DNA of 64,000 bases, taken from positions 3,796-67,795 of the forward strand of contig DATIZX010000043.1 of the NCBI GenBank assembly GCA_035516795.1, given 5' to 3'. The notes beneath the pieces were generated by a model. The model saw only the letters and a list, made by a program, of their open reading frames with translations, had not been told where the DNA came from and made no database searches. The translations under genes and the position numbers were made by a program. Position 1 is the first letter of the stretch; every line of letters begins with the position of its first letter. Source of the stretch: DATJBF01 sp035516795. GTDB taxonomy: Bacteria; Verrucomicrobiota; Verrucomicrobiia; Palsa-1439. Shown one piece after another: positions 24,427-34,300 of this stretch.

Positions 24427-26403
24427 ATGTTCTGCGGAGGCAGATTTTGGGGGTTCGCGAGCACCGCTTGCTTTTTGTCGGCGAACGCGCTCGCGGCTAC
24501 AAGCATCGAGTTTACGTACGTCCCGCCGTATGGGTCTTTCAACAACCTTCAAGGTAAAGTGTATGGGGCAGACGCCGCCAGCAATCGCGTGGCCGTTTTC
24601 ATTTACGTAAACGGCGCGGGTTGGTTCACCAAGCCTACCTGTGCCGCGCCCTTAACCAGCATCCAGCCCGACGGGACCTGGGCCGCCGACATCACCACTG
24701 GCGGTTCCGATCAAAACGCAACGCAGATCGCTGCCTACGTCGTCCCGGCCGGTTTTAGTGAGCCTTGCGTGACGAATGTTTTTTGCATTCCCGAAGCGGC
24801 GATCCAACAAGCACTCGCCAGCACTCTTGTGACCCGCGTCGATCCAGCGACACGCGCCTTTCACTGGTCCGGTTTCGATTGGCGCGTCAAGAAGAGCACA
24901 TCGCCGGTCGGGCCGGGTCCGAACTACTTCTCCGACAGCACCAATAATGTTTCCATTGATGCCCAAGGCCGATTGCACCTGCGGATCACACATGACGGGA
25001 GCATCTGGAATTGCGCAGAATTTGTTCTCCAGCAAACCCTTGGTTATGGCACATACGCGTTTCATATCGCTTCACCGGTAGATGCCCTCGATCCGAATGT
25101 TGTCTTGGGACTTTTTACGTGGAGCGACCAACCGGCATTCAACCACCGTGAAATCGACTTCGAGGGTGGCCGCTGGAGCTATCCCCCAGATTATCAAGAC
25201 GCGCAGTTTGTCGTTCAACCTTGGTCCCTCCCCAGCCACCTCGTCCGCTACCGCATTCCCCCTTTCGCGACAAATTCCATCCCTTCATTCAACTGGCAAA
25301 CCAATGCCATCTCGTTCCTCTGCACGACGGGCACAACGGCTGTGGTTGAAGTTCCGACGGATGTTTTGCTCAACTCGGGTTTTGAGCTGGGCTCAGGAAC
25401 CAATGCCAGCAGTTGGACGCAATTCAACTACGCCTACCGCACTTCCACCAATGACATCTTCTCCCCGTTCATCGCGCTGGACGGAACTTATTCGATGAAG
25501 ATGTACGGCCCTTTCGGCGGTGTCTTGGACGCCTCGGGGGCGTATCAGAATATCGCCGGCGCGAGCCCGGGACAGACCTGGCGGCTCACCGGATTTGCCC
25601 TCAATTGGTCCGGTGACCCAATGACGCAGGCGGGTGGGTATGGCGTTGCCCAGTTGGTTTTCCTCGATGGCGGCAACAATCAACTCCAGGTCAACGAATC
25701 GCAGCACTTCGACCAAACCACTCAATTGGATGCGTGGCAATACTTCCAAGTGACTGCGACTGCGCCCGCTGGAACGGCTTCCGTTCAAATCCGTCTATTG
25801 CACTTCGGCCAAAGCGGTATTAGTGGTTCCGTCTGGTGGGACACCGTAGCGGCCGCGCCCACGCCCGACGCCCGAAGCATTGCGCAATGGACGTATACGG
25901 GCGACGTTCCGCCAAGCTGCGATGAGAACGTGGACTGCAATCTTTGGCTGATCAATGGGAATGCTCCGTCCAATGGATTGGAGACCGAAGTAGTCCTCGA
26001 CCGATTTGAGTTCATTGCCAACGATACCGATAACGATGGCCTGCCGGATTGGTGGGAGCGCGCCCATGGCCTCGATCCAAACGATCCCTTGGATGCCGAT
26101 CGCGATGATGACGGCGACGGCTTTTCGAATTTTCAGGAGTATCTCGCAGGTACCGACCCCGCCAATGCGGCCAGTGCTCTTAAAATCACTGCGATCAATG
26201 TGATCGGAGATGATTACCGTATCACTTTTGACTCGGCGGGAGACAGGAATTACGACATCGAAAGCACACCCACTCTGCAGCCGCCGAGTTGGGAGGCAGT
26301 GACTCAGAACGTAGCCGGGACTGGCGTCCCGATCGAAATCGTCGATCCCGGCGCAGCCACAAACGCTCCATTTCGCTTCTACCGAATCCGCTTGGTGCCG
26401 TAA
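24427..26403 (+). CDS. Secreted GH16-like protein with a binding module inserted in the fold and a TSP3/EF-hand segment
   Basis: 658 residues from ATG 24427, following GGGG by eight bases; longer frames start at 24307 inside lacI. Signal peptide 'STACFLSANALAA'. Residues about 150-310 look like a GH16 beta-jelly roll; 'REIDFEGGRW' holds Glu242-x-Asp244-x-Glu246, the short form of the GH16 active-site motif. At about 314-476 an N-x-G-F-E module ('LLNSGFELGS' to 'SVWWDTVAAA') interrupts it. The jelly roll then appears to resume: 'IAQWTYTGDVPPSC' to 'NGLETEVVLDRFEF'. A calcium-type 'DTDNDGLPDWWE...DRDDDGDGFSNFQEY' segment and a terminal domain ending 'FRFYRIRLVP' follow. Probably co-transcribed with lacI. 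Activity unproven. Confidence 0.65.
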   Translation: MFCGGRFWGFASTACFLSANALAATSIEFTYVPPYGSFNNLQGKVYGADAASNRVAVFIYVNGAGWFTKPTCAAPLTSIQPDGTWAADITTGGSDQNATQIAAYVVPAGFSEPCVTNVFCIPEAAIQQALASTLVTRVDPATRAFHWSGFDWRVKKSTSPVGPGPNYFSDSTNNVSIDAQGRLHLRITHDGSIWNCAEFVLQQTLGYGTYAFHIASPVDALDPNVVLGLFTWSDQPAFNHREIDFEGGRWSYPPDYQDAQFVVQPWSLPSHLVRYRIPPFATNSIPSFNWQTNAISFLCTTGTTAVVEVPTDVLLNSGFELGSGTNASSWTQFNYAYRTSTNDIFSPFIALDGTYSMKMYGPFGGVLDASGAYQNIAGASPGQTWRLTGFALNWSGDPMTQAGGYGVAQLVFLDGGNNQLQVNESQHFDQTTQLDAWQYFQVTATAPAGTASVQIRLLHFGQSGISGSVWWDTVAAAPTPDARSIAQWTYTGDVPPSCDENVDCNLWLINGNAPSNGLETEVVLDRFEFIANDTDNDGLPDWWERAHGLDPNDPLDADRDDDGDGFSNFQEYLAGTDPANAASALKITAINVIGDDYRITFDSAGDRNYDIESTPTLQPPSWEAVTQNVAGTGVPIEIVDPGAATNAPFRFYRIRLVP

Positions 26404-26600
26404 CGCTCTCCGATAGCGCATTCATCAAACTCATCGTGTGCCCATCACCAAGTCGACGGAATGCGATAGGAAGCGTGGCCCGGCTCGTGCGGGCCAAATA
26501 AAGTGGTTAGATATTTGGCCACGAGACTTCGTGACATTTCTTCGTAGCTACTCAGGTTAAATCCGCAAAAATTCGCCCACCCAATAATCGCGGCCAGCTC

Positions 26601-26614
26601 AGCAAACGATTGCA
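26601..26614. promoter_or_regulatory. LacI-operator-like site AGCAAACGATTGCA
   Basis: GCAA-ACGA-TTGC is a perfect half-site palindrome with a central CG. It lies about 100 bp upstream of the second site at 26734-26747, so the pair could support looping by a tetrameric LacI protein. No -35/-10 pair at the shared spacing accompanies it. Confidence 0.45.
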
Positions 26615-26713
26615 CGCAGAACACGATGACGAGATCAATCGTCTGTTTGCCATGGTGGCAGGCGAGCGCAACACTTGCATATAACGATACTTAAGCCAAC
26701 ACGAAGAACATCG

Positions 26714-26747
26714 TTGACAATCGTGAATGGGTTTGCAATCCTTTGCA
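26714..26747 (+). promoter_or_regulatory. Promoter with embedded LacI-type operator, second PEP-CTERM gene
   Basis: TTGACA (26714-26719), 17 nt, then AATCCT (26737-26742), which lies inside TGCAA-TCCT-TTGCA (26734-26747). Geometry is identical to the two minus-strand promoters at 20.4 and 23.1 kb. The start codon is about 113 bp downstream. Confidence 0.65.
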
Positions 26748-26859
26748 CGATAACGAGGAAAGCGAGGACAGGCAATCTCTTGTCACAAAAACTGGTCAGC
26801 GGTCGTGCGCCGTTGACCGAGGGAGAAACTATACTCAAAATAGAGGAAGGGTAAGCGAG

Positions 26860-27504
26860 ATGAAAGCAACAAATAAGTTGGTTGGAAGTTTGGTGTGCGC
26901 TGCAGCCTTTGCGCTTGCGGCAAACCAGGTCTCGGCGGTGAACCTAATTCAAAATCCCGGGTTCGAAACCGGAGATTTTACCAGTTGGCTGGTATTGGGT
27001 GCCACAGGCACAGTGCAAACTCCTGACAACGGCCCAACGGCCGCTGGGACGCATAATGCATTTCTGGACAACGAAGCGGAAGCCGCCAATCTGGCGTTGA
27101 AGCAAACGACGGCCAGCGGCAGTGTTGGTGCCGGAGTGTTGGTCAGCTACTCGTTCGATCTGAAGTCTGGCGTATCCGCCAACGGCGGAGTTTTGTTCGT
27201 TCATATTTTCGACCAGAATTCCGCGGATGTGGTTCTCGGTGAGCCCACCGGTCTGATTGGCCCCCTCTTTCCACCTTCTGGGAGTTGGCAAACATACACC
27301 GGCTCGTTTACGACCTTGGTGAATACCGATCACTTGACGATCGAGATCGACGCGACTACGGGAGCCGCTTCTGGCAGCGAAGAACAAATGCACGTTGACA
27401 ACGTGCAACTTAACGTTGCGGCTGTTCCTGAGCCGACCACGCTTACGCTGGTTGGTGTAGGATTGCTTGGTGCCCTGATGGTTCGCCGTAACCGTAAGGC
27501 GTAA
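26860..27504 (+). CDS. PEP-CTERM protein with N-x-G-F-E binding-like module
   Basis: 214 residues from ATG 26860, with AGGAAGGG upstream. Signal peptide 'LVCAAAFALAANQVSA', then a module starting 'NLIQNPGFETGDFTSW' and ending 'MHVDNVQLNV', a small CBM-like beta-sandwich found in many PEP-CTERM proteins. C-terminal sorting signal 'AVPEPTTLTLVGVGLLGALM' then 'VRRNRKA'. Exported and probably surface-attached by an exosortase encoded elsewhere. The shared operator-promoter upstream makes it a likely LacI target. A hairpin follows the stop. Confidence 0.9.
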   Translation: MKATNKLVGSLVCAAAFALAANQVSAVNLIQNPGFETGDFTSWLVLGATGTVQTPDNGPTAAGTHNAFLDNEAEAANLALKQTTASGSVGAGVLVSYSFDLKSGVSANGGVLFVHIFDQNSADVVLGEPTGLIGPLFPPSGSWQTYTGSFTTLVNTDHLTIEIDATTGAASGSEEQMHVDNVQLNVAAVPEPTTLTLVGVGLLGALMVRRNRKA

Positions 27505-27532
27505 TATCGCAAGCCGTACTTTGCATCGGTTT

Positions 27533-27559
27533 GGGAGGGAGCCCTTGCGGCTTCCTCCC
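27533..27559 (+). terminator. Terminator-like hairpin after PEP-CTERM gene
   Basis: GGGAGGGAGC (27533-27542) pairs with GCTTCCTCCC (27550-27559) with one G-T wobble and a 7-base loop, about 30 bp after the stop. It is followed by 'ttccgc' rather than a clean U-run. Confidence 0.6.
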
Positions 27560-27652
27560 TTCCGCAGCATCCTTCGAAATTGACAGGATAATCTTCTGGT
27601 GTTCTCAGACGACCGCGTTGACCGAAAGCCGTATCTTCAGCAGGAATTAAAA

Positions 27653-30600
27653 ATGCCTCTTAAAACAACTCTGATGTGTCTACTGGTCGGTGCGGGCGTG
27701 GTCAATGCTCAAGTTCAACTCAACATCCAACCCGGTGTTCAGTTGGGCTGGCCCACACCGAATACAACTAACACTTATCACCTGCAATGGTCGCCCATCT
27801 CTGGGGGGGCTTGGAGTGATCTTGTCGCGCCAGCCACCGGCAACGGATCGACGCGCACAAACTTCGATCCGTTTCCAAGCGGTAGTCGACAATATCAGGA
27901 TTTGGAGATAGTTCCAGGGACACCGCCGTCTTCCGCGGCCCCTGCAAACGCGGGATTTGAGTCTGGCAGTGGAGGCAGCGCCAGCAGTTGGACTGTGGAT
28001 ACAGTTGCGGGCGGCCCTGTGTATGGGGTTCGCACCAATGACAGTCCGCACAGTGGTTCATTCAACTTTCAAATTCATTTGGCGAGTACTGGTGCGGGTC
28101 CGGTGGTTCAATTCAACCAGTCCGGAGTGCCCGTAACGGGAGGAACTGTCTACCCGTTCACGTTCTACGCGAAAGCTCTGGCGGGCAGCTTGGGTTATAA
28201 CGCACAGTGGCGAATTCTGTGGAGTCCAAGCGGGGACACAGGTTACCAGACTTTTAATCTTACGGCTGCCAGCACCTATGCCTTGATCAGTAACTCCGTG
28301 ATCGCTCCTGCCTCCGCGACGTCAGCGACCATCTTCTTCCATTTTGCGGGAGCGGCGGATCCGGGCCAGTCGGCCAATATTGATATTGACGACGTCACAT
28401 TCGGGAGCGGCAACTCCAGCCCGGGTAGTCCCGACATAACCAACGTCCTGCAAGTGGCTATTCTGCCGCTGGCTACAGTCAGTTGGCCGAGCACTTCTGG
28501 CGTCCCGTACTTCCCCGAATCGGCTACCAATCTTACAGCGTCTTGGGACACCAACTTTCCCGTGATCGTGGGAGATGGTGGCACCAAGTCATTTACCGCC
28601 CCGATGACGAACGACACGATGTTCTTCCACCTGCGAATTCCGCCTGTCGTTGTCCTGCCGCCGACCGGCCTGCATACGGTCATTTCGGGAACCACGAATG
28701 CCATCGGTCTGGCTTGGACTGCCAGCGCCTCGTTCGGGGTGACCGGCTACCGCGTCCTTTATGGTGATATCACCGGCACGACAACCAATTCGACGGATCT
28801 TGGCCTTCTGACCAGCACCGTTATCTCCGGGTTGACGTCGGGCGAAATCTATTTTGTGTCGGTTGTCACACTCAGTCCCAACGGTCAGAGTAATCCGGCC
28901 GATGCCACGATCACTGCCCAGCCGGATACGAGTATCAGTATCGTTCCGCTTTACGACATCAGCACGCCGCTCGAACCAGAGACGGTCATCAACACGCCCA
29001 CGGCACTCATCACCTGGCTCGCCGACCGTCCGCGCGCCCGGCACGCGCGAGAGGATATGTTCATGCTGTACGACACCTACTTGCCTTTTTACTGGGAACA
29101 GCGCATGAGCAATATCGAGATTATCGATACCGTGGGTAAGGGCGGGTCGGATATCACCTTTAGCTTTTGGGCACTTACTGCACTGAATACGCCGAACATC
29201 CGCTTTTTCTTCCAAGGACAAACCACAGTCGCACAATACAGCGACAATCTTTTTGCGAATCAAGTCGACCCGACCTTGACCAATTGGACGTCGACCATCA
29301 ACTATAACACGACGTTTAATCGCCCCATACAAGTGGGCGATCGCATTGAGTTCGAGTGGAGCCCGTTCATGGTCGCGCCCACGAACGGGCAAGCCAACTA
29401 CTACGGCGGCGCGGTCCTCTACATGGTCGGACAAGGTATCGTCCCGTGGCAGGAGGGGGTGACGAATGACCCGGCGTCAGTGAACGCGGCGATCGACTCG
29501 ACCCCGATGCCTACGAACGGCTGGCTCGCCGGCGGAGCCACAATGCCGTATCAATACTGCGGTCAGCCGGACAAAGCCTTCGAACAGATGGCGCCGAATG
29601 CGGCGCCCGCCAGCGGGCAACTGTTCATGCTCGGGCGGCGGCTGCATCATACTGACTTTCTGAGCGGCGCGCACTCGGAGCCAGATAACCCCATCTTCAC
29701 CAATCATGTTGGTCAAGCCGGCCCGATGTACATCCAAACCAGTTGCATGGGGTGCCACATCAACAATGGCCGCGGGCTCCCCCCGGCCGTCGGCCAGCCG
29801 TTGTCCACGGCTCTCATCGAGGTCGGAAGCGACGCGGACGGAGCGCCGGATCCGGTTTACGGCTCCGTCCTGCTGATGCAGAACGTCAATGGGCCGAGCG
29901 AGGGTACCGCGACGATCGCCAGCTACACGATCACGACGAACACGTACGGCGACGGCACGGTGTACACGCTGCAAAAGCCAAACTACGCGTTCTCCCCGCA
30001 CACGCCGGCCTTTTTCTCGGTGCGTTTCGCGCGACCGCTGGTGGGCCTCGGCTTGCTCGAGGCGATCAGAGAAAGCGATATCCTCGCCCTCGCCGACCCT
30101 AGCGACGCCGACCATGATGGCGTCGCCGGTTGCATACAGACGGCCACCGATCCGTGGACTGGCCAGCCGCGTCTTGGGCGTTTCGGCTACAAAGCTGCGG
30201 GTTTCAGCGTCGAACATTTCGTCTGCGCCGCCCTCAATCTCGAGCTAGGTGTGACGACCCCGATTTTCCCCCATCTCTTCAACGGCCCGGACCCGTTCGG
30301 TCCGCCTGAAGTCACCGCCGACGAAGCCAATCAATGGACACGCTACCTCTCCGCTCTTGGCGTCAATGCCCGTCGCGATCTGAGGAACTCGGCAACCCTG
30401 CACGGCGAGCAGCTTTTCATCACCGCCGACTGCGCGAAGTGTCATACGCCCACCTTTACGACGAGCCCGTATCATCCCATGGCCGAACTCCGCAACCAGA
30501 TCATCCATCCCTACAGCGACCTGCTCTTGCACGACTTGGGCCCGGGACTCGCCGACAACTTGAATCAAGGGAATGCCTCCGGCGCCCAATGGCGCACATC

Positions 30601-30790
30601 GCCGCTCTGGAGCATCGGGCTCACGGCCGGAGTTGCGGGCGGCGAAGCTTACCTCCACGACGGTCGTGCGCGCACCCTCGAAGAAGCAATCCTCTGGCAC
30701 GGCGGTGAAGCCGAGGCATCCAAGGAAGCATTCCGCACGATGTCGGCGTCCGATCGTACCGCTCTCATCGCCTTCTTGAAATCGCTGTAA
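27653..30790 (+). CDS. Secreted di-haem oxidoreductase (DHOR/COG3488-like) with N-terminal carbohydrate-binding and Fn3 domains
   Basis: 1045 residues from ATG 27653 (AGGA eight bases upstream). Signal peptide 'LMCLLVGAGVVNA'. N-terminal region to about residue 270: WPT-type domain, an N-x-G-F-E module ('ANAGFESGSG'), then a second WPT domain and an Fn3 domain (about 340-425). The same arrangement, nearly identical in DNA, opens the laminarinase at 31380. The middle ('EDMFMLYDTYLPFYWEQRM' onward) is of unknown fold. The C-terminal half has two c-type haem motifs, 'CMGCH' (698-702) and 'CAKCH' (927-931), with surrounding DHOR/thiol-oxidoreductase-like sequence. Likely a periplasmic or surface electron-transfer enzyme directed to polysaccharide. 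Its substrate is unknown. Confidence 0.82.
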   Translation: MPLKTTLMCLLVGAGVVNAQVQLNIQPGVQLGWPTPNTTNTYHLQWSPISGGAWSDLVAPATGNGSTRTNFDPFPSGSRQYQDLEIVPGTPPSSAAPANAGFESGSGGSASSWTVDTVAGGPVYGVRTNDSPHSGSFNFQIHLASTGAGPVVQFNQSGVPVTGGTVYPFTFYAKALAGSLGYNAQWRILWSPSGDTGYQTFNLTAASTYALISNSVIAPASATSATIFFHFAGAADPGQSANIDIDDVTFGSGNSSPGSPDITNVLQVAILPLATVSWPSTSGVPYFPESATNLTASWDTNFPVIVGDGGTKSFTAPMTNDTMFFHLRIPPVVVLPPTGLHTVISGTTNAIGLAWTASASFGVTGYRVLYGDITGTTTNSTDLGLLTSTVISGLTSGEIYFVSVVTLSPNGQSNPADATITAQPDTSISIVPLYDISTPLEPETVINTPTALITWLADRPRARHAREDMFMLYDTYLPFYWEQRMSNIEIIDTVGKGGSDITFSFWALTALNTPNIRFFFQGQTTVAQYSDNLFANQVDPTLTNWTSTINYNTTFNRPIQVGDRIEFEWSPFMVAPTNGQANYYGGAVLYMVGQGIVPWQEGVTNDPASVNAAIDSTPMPTNGWLAGGATMPYQYCGQPDKAFEQMAPNAAPASGQLFMLGRRLHHTDFLSGAHSEPDNPIFTNHVGQAGPMYIQTSCMGCHINNGRGLPPAVGQPLSTALIEVGSDADGAPDPVYGSVLLMQNVNGPSEGTATIASYTITTNTYGDGTVYTLQKPNYAFSPHTPAFFSVRFARPLVGLGLLEAIRESDILALADPSDADHDGVAGCIQTATDPWTGQPRLGRFGYKAAGFSVEHFVCAALNLELGVTTPIFPHLFNGPDPFGPPEVTADEANQWTRYLSALGVNARRDLRNSATLHGEQLFITADCAKCHTPTFTTSPYHPMAELRNQIIHPYSDLLLHDLGPGLADNLNQGNASGAQWRTSPLWSIGLTAGVAGGEAYLHDGRARTLEEAILWHGGEAEASKEAFRTMSASDRTALIAFLKSL
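27690..28470 (+). repeat. Segmental duplication, copy A (partner 31459-32240)
   Basis: This part of the di-haem gene matches 31459-32240 at DNA level over about 780 bp; within about 28080-28440 versus 31850-32210 only scattered substitutions are seen. It encodes the two WPT domains' first part and the binding module. Such low divergence points to recent duplication or gene conversion. Confidence 0.85.
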
Positions 30791-31379
30791 GAACCCTGAC
30801 TTGCCCACGTCCACTAGACCAGATGGTGTTAAAGTCCGGGAGCAATTGACCTGCGCACCGACGTTGTTGTTGTTTGCAGACGAAGCCCTGTTTGATTGAA
30901 AACCAAGAAGGGCCTACTGGTGCAGGCGCACTTTAAGAAGTCCAACGACTCCAAGACGATTTCTGCGCCTGCGTACAGCACGAGTCCCCCGTTTCAGGAG
31001 GATTTGCAAACGATTTCACTTGTATTCGAGAAGCTGGAAGGTGTAAAAGATTAACGCGCCAGTTCGGATGTCCTATTTTCGTAAGAACGCGAGGATAAAA
31101 CACATAGGTTAAGGAAAACCATTTTCCCACAGCGCGAGCGCTGCGATTCTGGCTGATTCAGCGACGATCGATTTTGACAGCGTTTCGTCGTCGAAGTGTT
31201 GCGGGCGTCCATAGTGAACTTCCCAAGAAAGGTTCTGGATTGGAGCGCGCGGCATGTGTGGTATTCCGGTAGACGAGAAAAGAGCTGATCGACCAATTTC
31301 GGGATGTGGGTTCCGCTTCCCTTCATCTTGAATTCGGAAGGAATGCGGGCTGTTTGAGGCGGAGAAAAAAGTGGATTAA
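30791..31379. other. 589-bp intergenic region upstream of laminarinase
   Basis: No convincing gene on either strand. It contains an operator-like sequence at 31005-31018, about 360 bp upstream of the laminarinase start, and should hold that gene's promoter. Nothing else recognised. Confidence 0.45.
31005..31018. promoter_or_regulatory. LacI-operator-like site TGCAAACGATTTCA
   Basis: TGCAA-ACGA-TTTCA differs by one base from a full TGCAA-N4-TTGCA site and has the central CG. It is far (about 360 bp) from the laminarinase start, so a role requires an upstream promoter. Confidence 0.35.
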
Positions 31380-34300
31380 ATGAGGAAACAACTAACTGCC
31401 CTTTTTGCAGTGGGCAAGTGGGCGACGCGGCTTTCCGTGCCAAGCATTATTCTCATCGGTGCGGGCGCGGTCAACGCTCAAGTTCAACTTAGCATTCAAC
31501 CCGGGGTGCAGTTGAGCTGGCCTACACCGAATCCGGCGAATACCTATCACCTACAATGGTTGTCCCTCTCAGGGGGCACTTGGAGTGATCTCGTCTCGCC
31601 GGTCGCCGGCAATGGAACGACGCATACAAACTTCGATCCGTTTCCAAGCGGTAGTCGCCTGTATCAGGATTTGGAAATTGTTCCCGGCACGCCACCGTCT
31701 CCCGCGGCCCCTGCGAACAGCGGATTTGAGACCGGCAGCGGAAGCAGTGCCGACAGTTGGACCGTGGATACGGCGGCGGGCGGTCCGGTCTATGGCGTTC
31801 GCACCAATGACAGCCCACACAGCGGGTCGTTCGACTTCCAGATTCATTTGGCGAGTACTGGTGCGGGTCCGGTGGTTCAATTCAACCAGTCCGGAGTGCC
31901 CGTGACGGGAGGAACTGTTTACCCGTTCACATTCTACGCGAAAGCCCTAGCGGGCAGCTTGGGTTATAACGCGCAGTGGCGAATTCTGTGGAGTCCAAGC
32001 GGGGACACGGGTTACCAAACTTTTGGTCTTACGGCTGGCAGCGCCTATGCCTTGATCAGCAACTCCGTGACCGCTCCTGCCTCCGCGACGTCAGCGACCA
32101 TCTTTTTCCACTTTGCGGGTGCGGCGGATCCGGGCCAGTCGGCCAACATTGATATTGATGACGTCACATTCGGGAGCGGCACCTCCAGCCCGGGGACTCC
32201 CGACGTAACCAACGTCCTGCAGGTGACCAACCTGCCGGTCGCCAATGTTAACTGGCCGAGTACGTCCGGCGTTCAGTACTTCCCTCAAATCCTGACCGAT
32301 CAGATATCGGGAGTCTGGTCCGACAGTCTTCCGGCAGTCATAGGTGATGGCACTACCATGTCGATCATGTTGCCGATGACGAACAGTGCGACGTTCATTC
32401 GACTAAGAACGCCCCCGCCCGCTGTTTTGCCGCCGACCGACCTGCACCAGATTCCGTCTGGTTCATCCAATGCCATCAGTATAGCTTGGACGCCCAGTAC
32501 GACGCCGGGAGTAACCGGCTACCGCCTGCTCTACGGTGATATCAGTGGAACGACGACCAATACGACGGATCTCGGGAATGTAACCAGCGCCGTCATCTCT
32601 GGCTTGTCATCAGGCGTAACCTATTTTGTCTCGATCGTCACACTTAGTCCCTACGGCCTGAGTAGTCCGTCTGACGCCACCATTCAGGCTCAAGTTTCTA
32701 ACATCAGCAATGGCGTCTTGTGGTCGGACGAGTTTGATGGCGACGTGATCGATCCGAGCACGTGGACGTATGACGTTGGCGGCGGCGGTTGGGGCAATGG
32801 GCAATTCGAATACGACAGCGCCCGCCACGAGAATTCTTATGTTACGAACGGAACTCTCGTAATTGAGGCGCGCCGTGAGAATTGGATGGGAAACCAGTTC
32901 ACATCCGCCCGGATGCTCACGCAAGGACGACTCGCTTTCAAGTACGGCGACCTCGAAGCCCGGATCAAGCTCCCGAACACCGCCAACGGTTTGTGGCCCG
33001 CATTTTGGATGATGGGCAACAATGCTGGCGCCATCGTCTGGCCTGACTGTGGAGAGTTGGACATCACCGAGATGGGCTCTGCCGCCGGCATCACCCAGGG
33101 TCTTCAGCAGGAGCTGGTCGACAGCGCCGTGCACTACTCGAATGCCACTAATGGCTATAGCAACTATGTTACGTGGTACACGGCCCCGGTTGACTTGACC
33201 CAGGATTACCATCGCTACAAGATGTCCTGGACGCCGACAACGATCACGTTTTATCTCGACGATGTACCGATCGGATCGATGGATATCACCGCGGATTATC
33301 TCAGCGAGTTTCATCAGCCGATGTTTCCGATTCTGAACATCGCCGTCGGTGGCTATAACCCCTCCTACACCGGCGTCTATAGTCCGGCCGACGTCACGGC
33401 CCCCATGCCCGCTCGGATGTATGTCGATTGGATCCGGGTTTCTGACAACGGGTATACGCAACTGTACTTCGGCGACGATAATGCGGAAACCGGCAATTTT
33501 GGGGTCTATACCGATACCACGCCGGTCAACCACTCACTGACTTACGGTACCGGTTTGGAACCGGGATTTGAATACGGAACCAACGCCGCGTTGTACACCT
33601 GGAACAACATGACCGCCGTCGCACCGACGACGACATCGGAGGGCGCCAATGCTTGGTCATTCGATGTTGCCGGGGGTGACTGGTTTGGCATGGGAGTCTT
33701 TCTTCCCAATTTCCGAAACATGAAGAACTACTCGGACGGATACCTGCACTTCGACCTTAAAACCACCAGTACCGTCGCCATGCAAGTCGGAGTCAAGAGT
33801 TGCCGGGGCGGCGAGTTCTGGCTTCCGGTGGGAGACGAGACAGCGGAGTTCGGGTTTGCCCGGGATGGTCAATGGCATTCGCTCAAGATTCCCTTGAACC
33901 GATTTGCCAACACCGATTTCCGCACCATGAGCCAGATGTTCATGATTTCGAGTGTCGGTAACGCGCCCTCGGCACTGAACTTGTCCATCGACAATGTTCG
34001 GTGGGAACCCAGCGTAGCCAGAGTAACCCCTGAGAACGGCAATTTTGGTGTTTACACCGAGACAGCAGCAAACAAGACCGCAGGACAATTTGCCCTGGGG
34101 GTTCAAGGTAACTTTTTCGTCTGGGCAAATACGCTGGTGCCCATCACGCAACACCCGTATGAGGGCGCGGAAGATATCAGTCTTCAATCCGCGCCCGGCT
34201 TAACGTGGTTCGGCATGGCCTTCACGCCGAACGTAAAATACAACCTGTCCGCCTTCCGCTACCCGGGATGCAAACTGGAATTCGCGATGAAGACCAGTTC

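Larger units (their letters stand above)
26404..26859. other. Intergenic region with operator-like sites upstream of PEP-CTERM gene
   Basis: No gene supported. It contains an operator-like site at 26601-26614 and the operator-promoter at 26714-26747. The remainder shows nothing recognisable. Confidence 0.5.
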
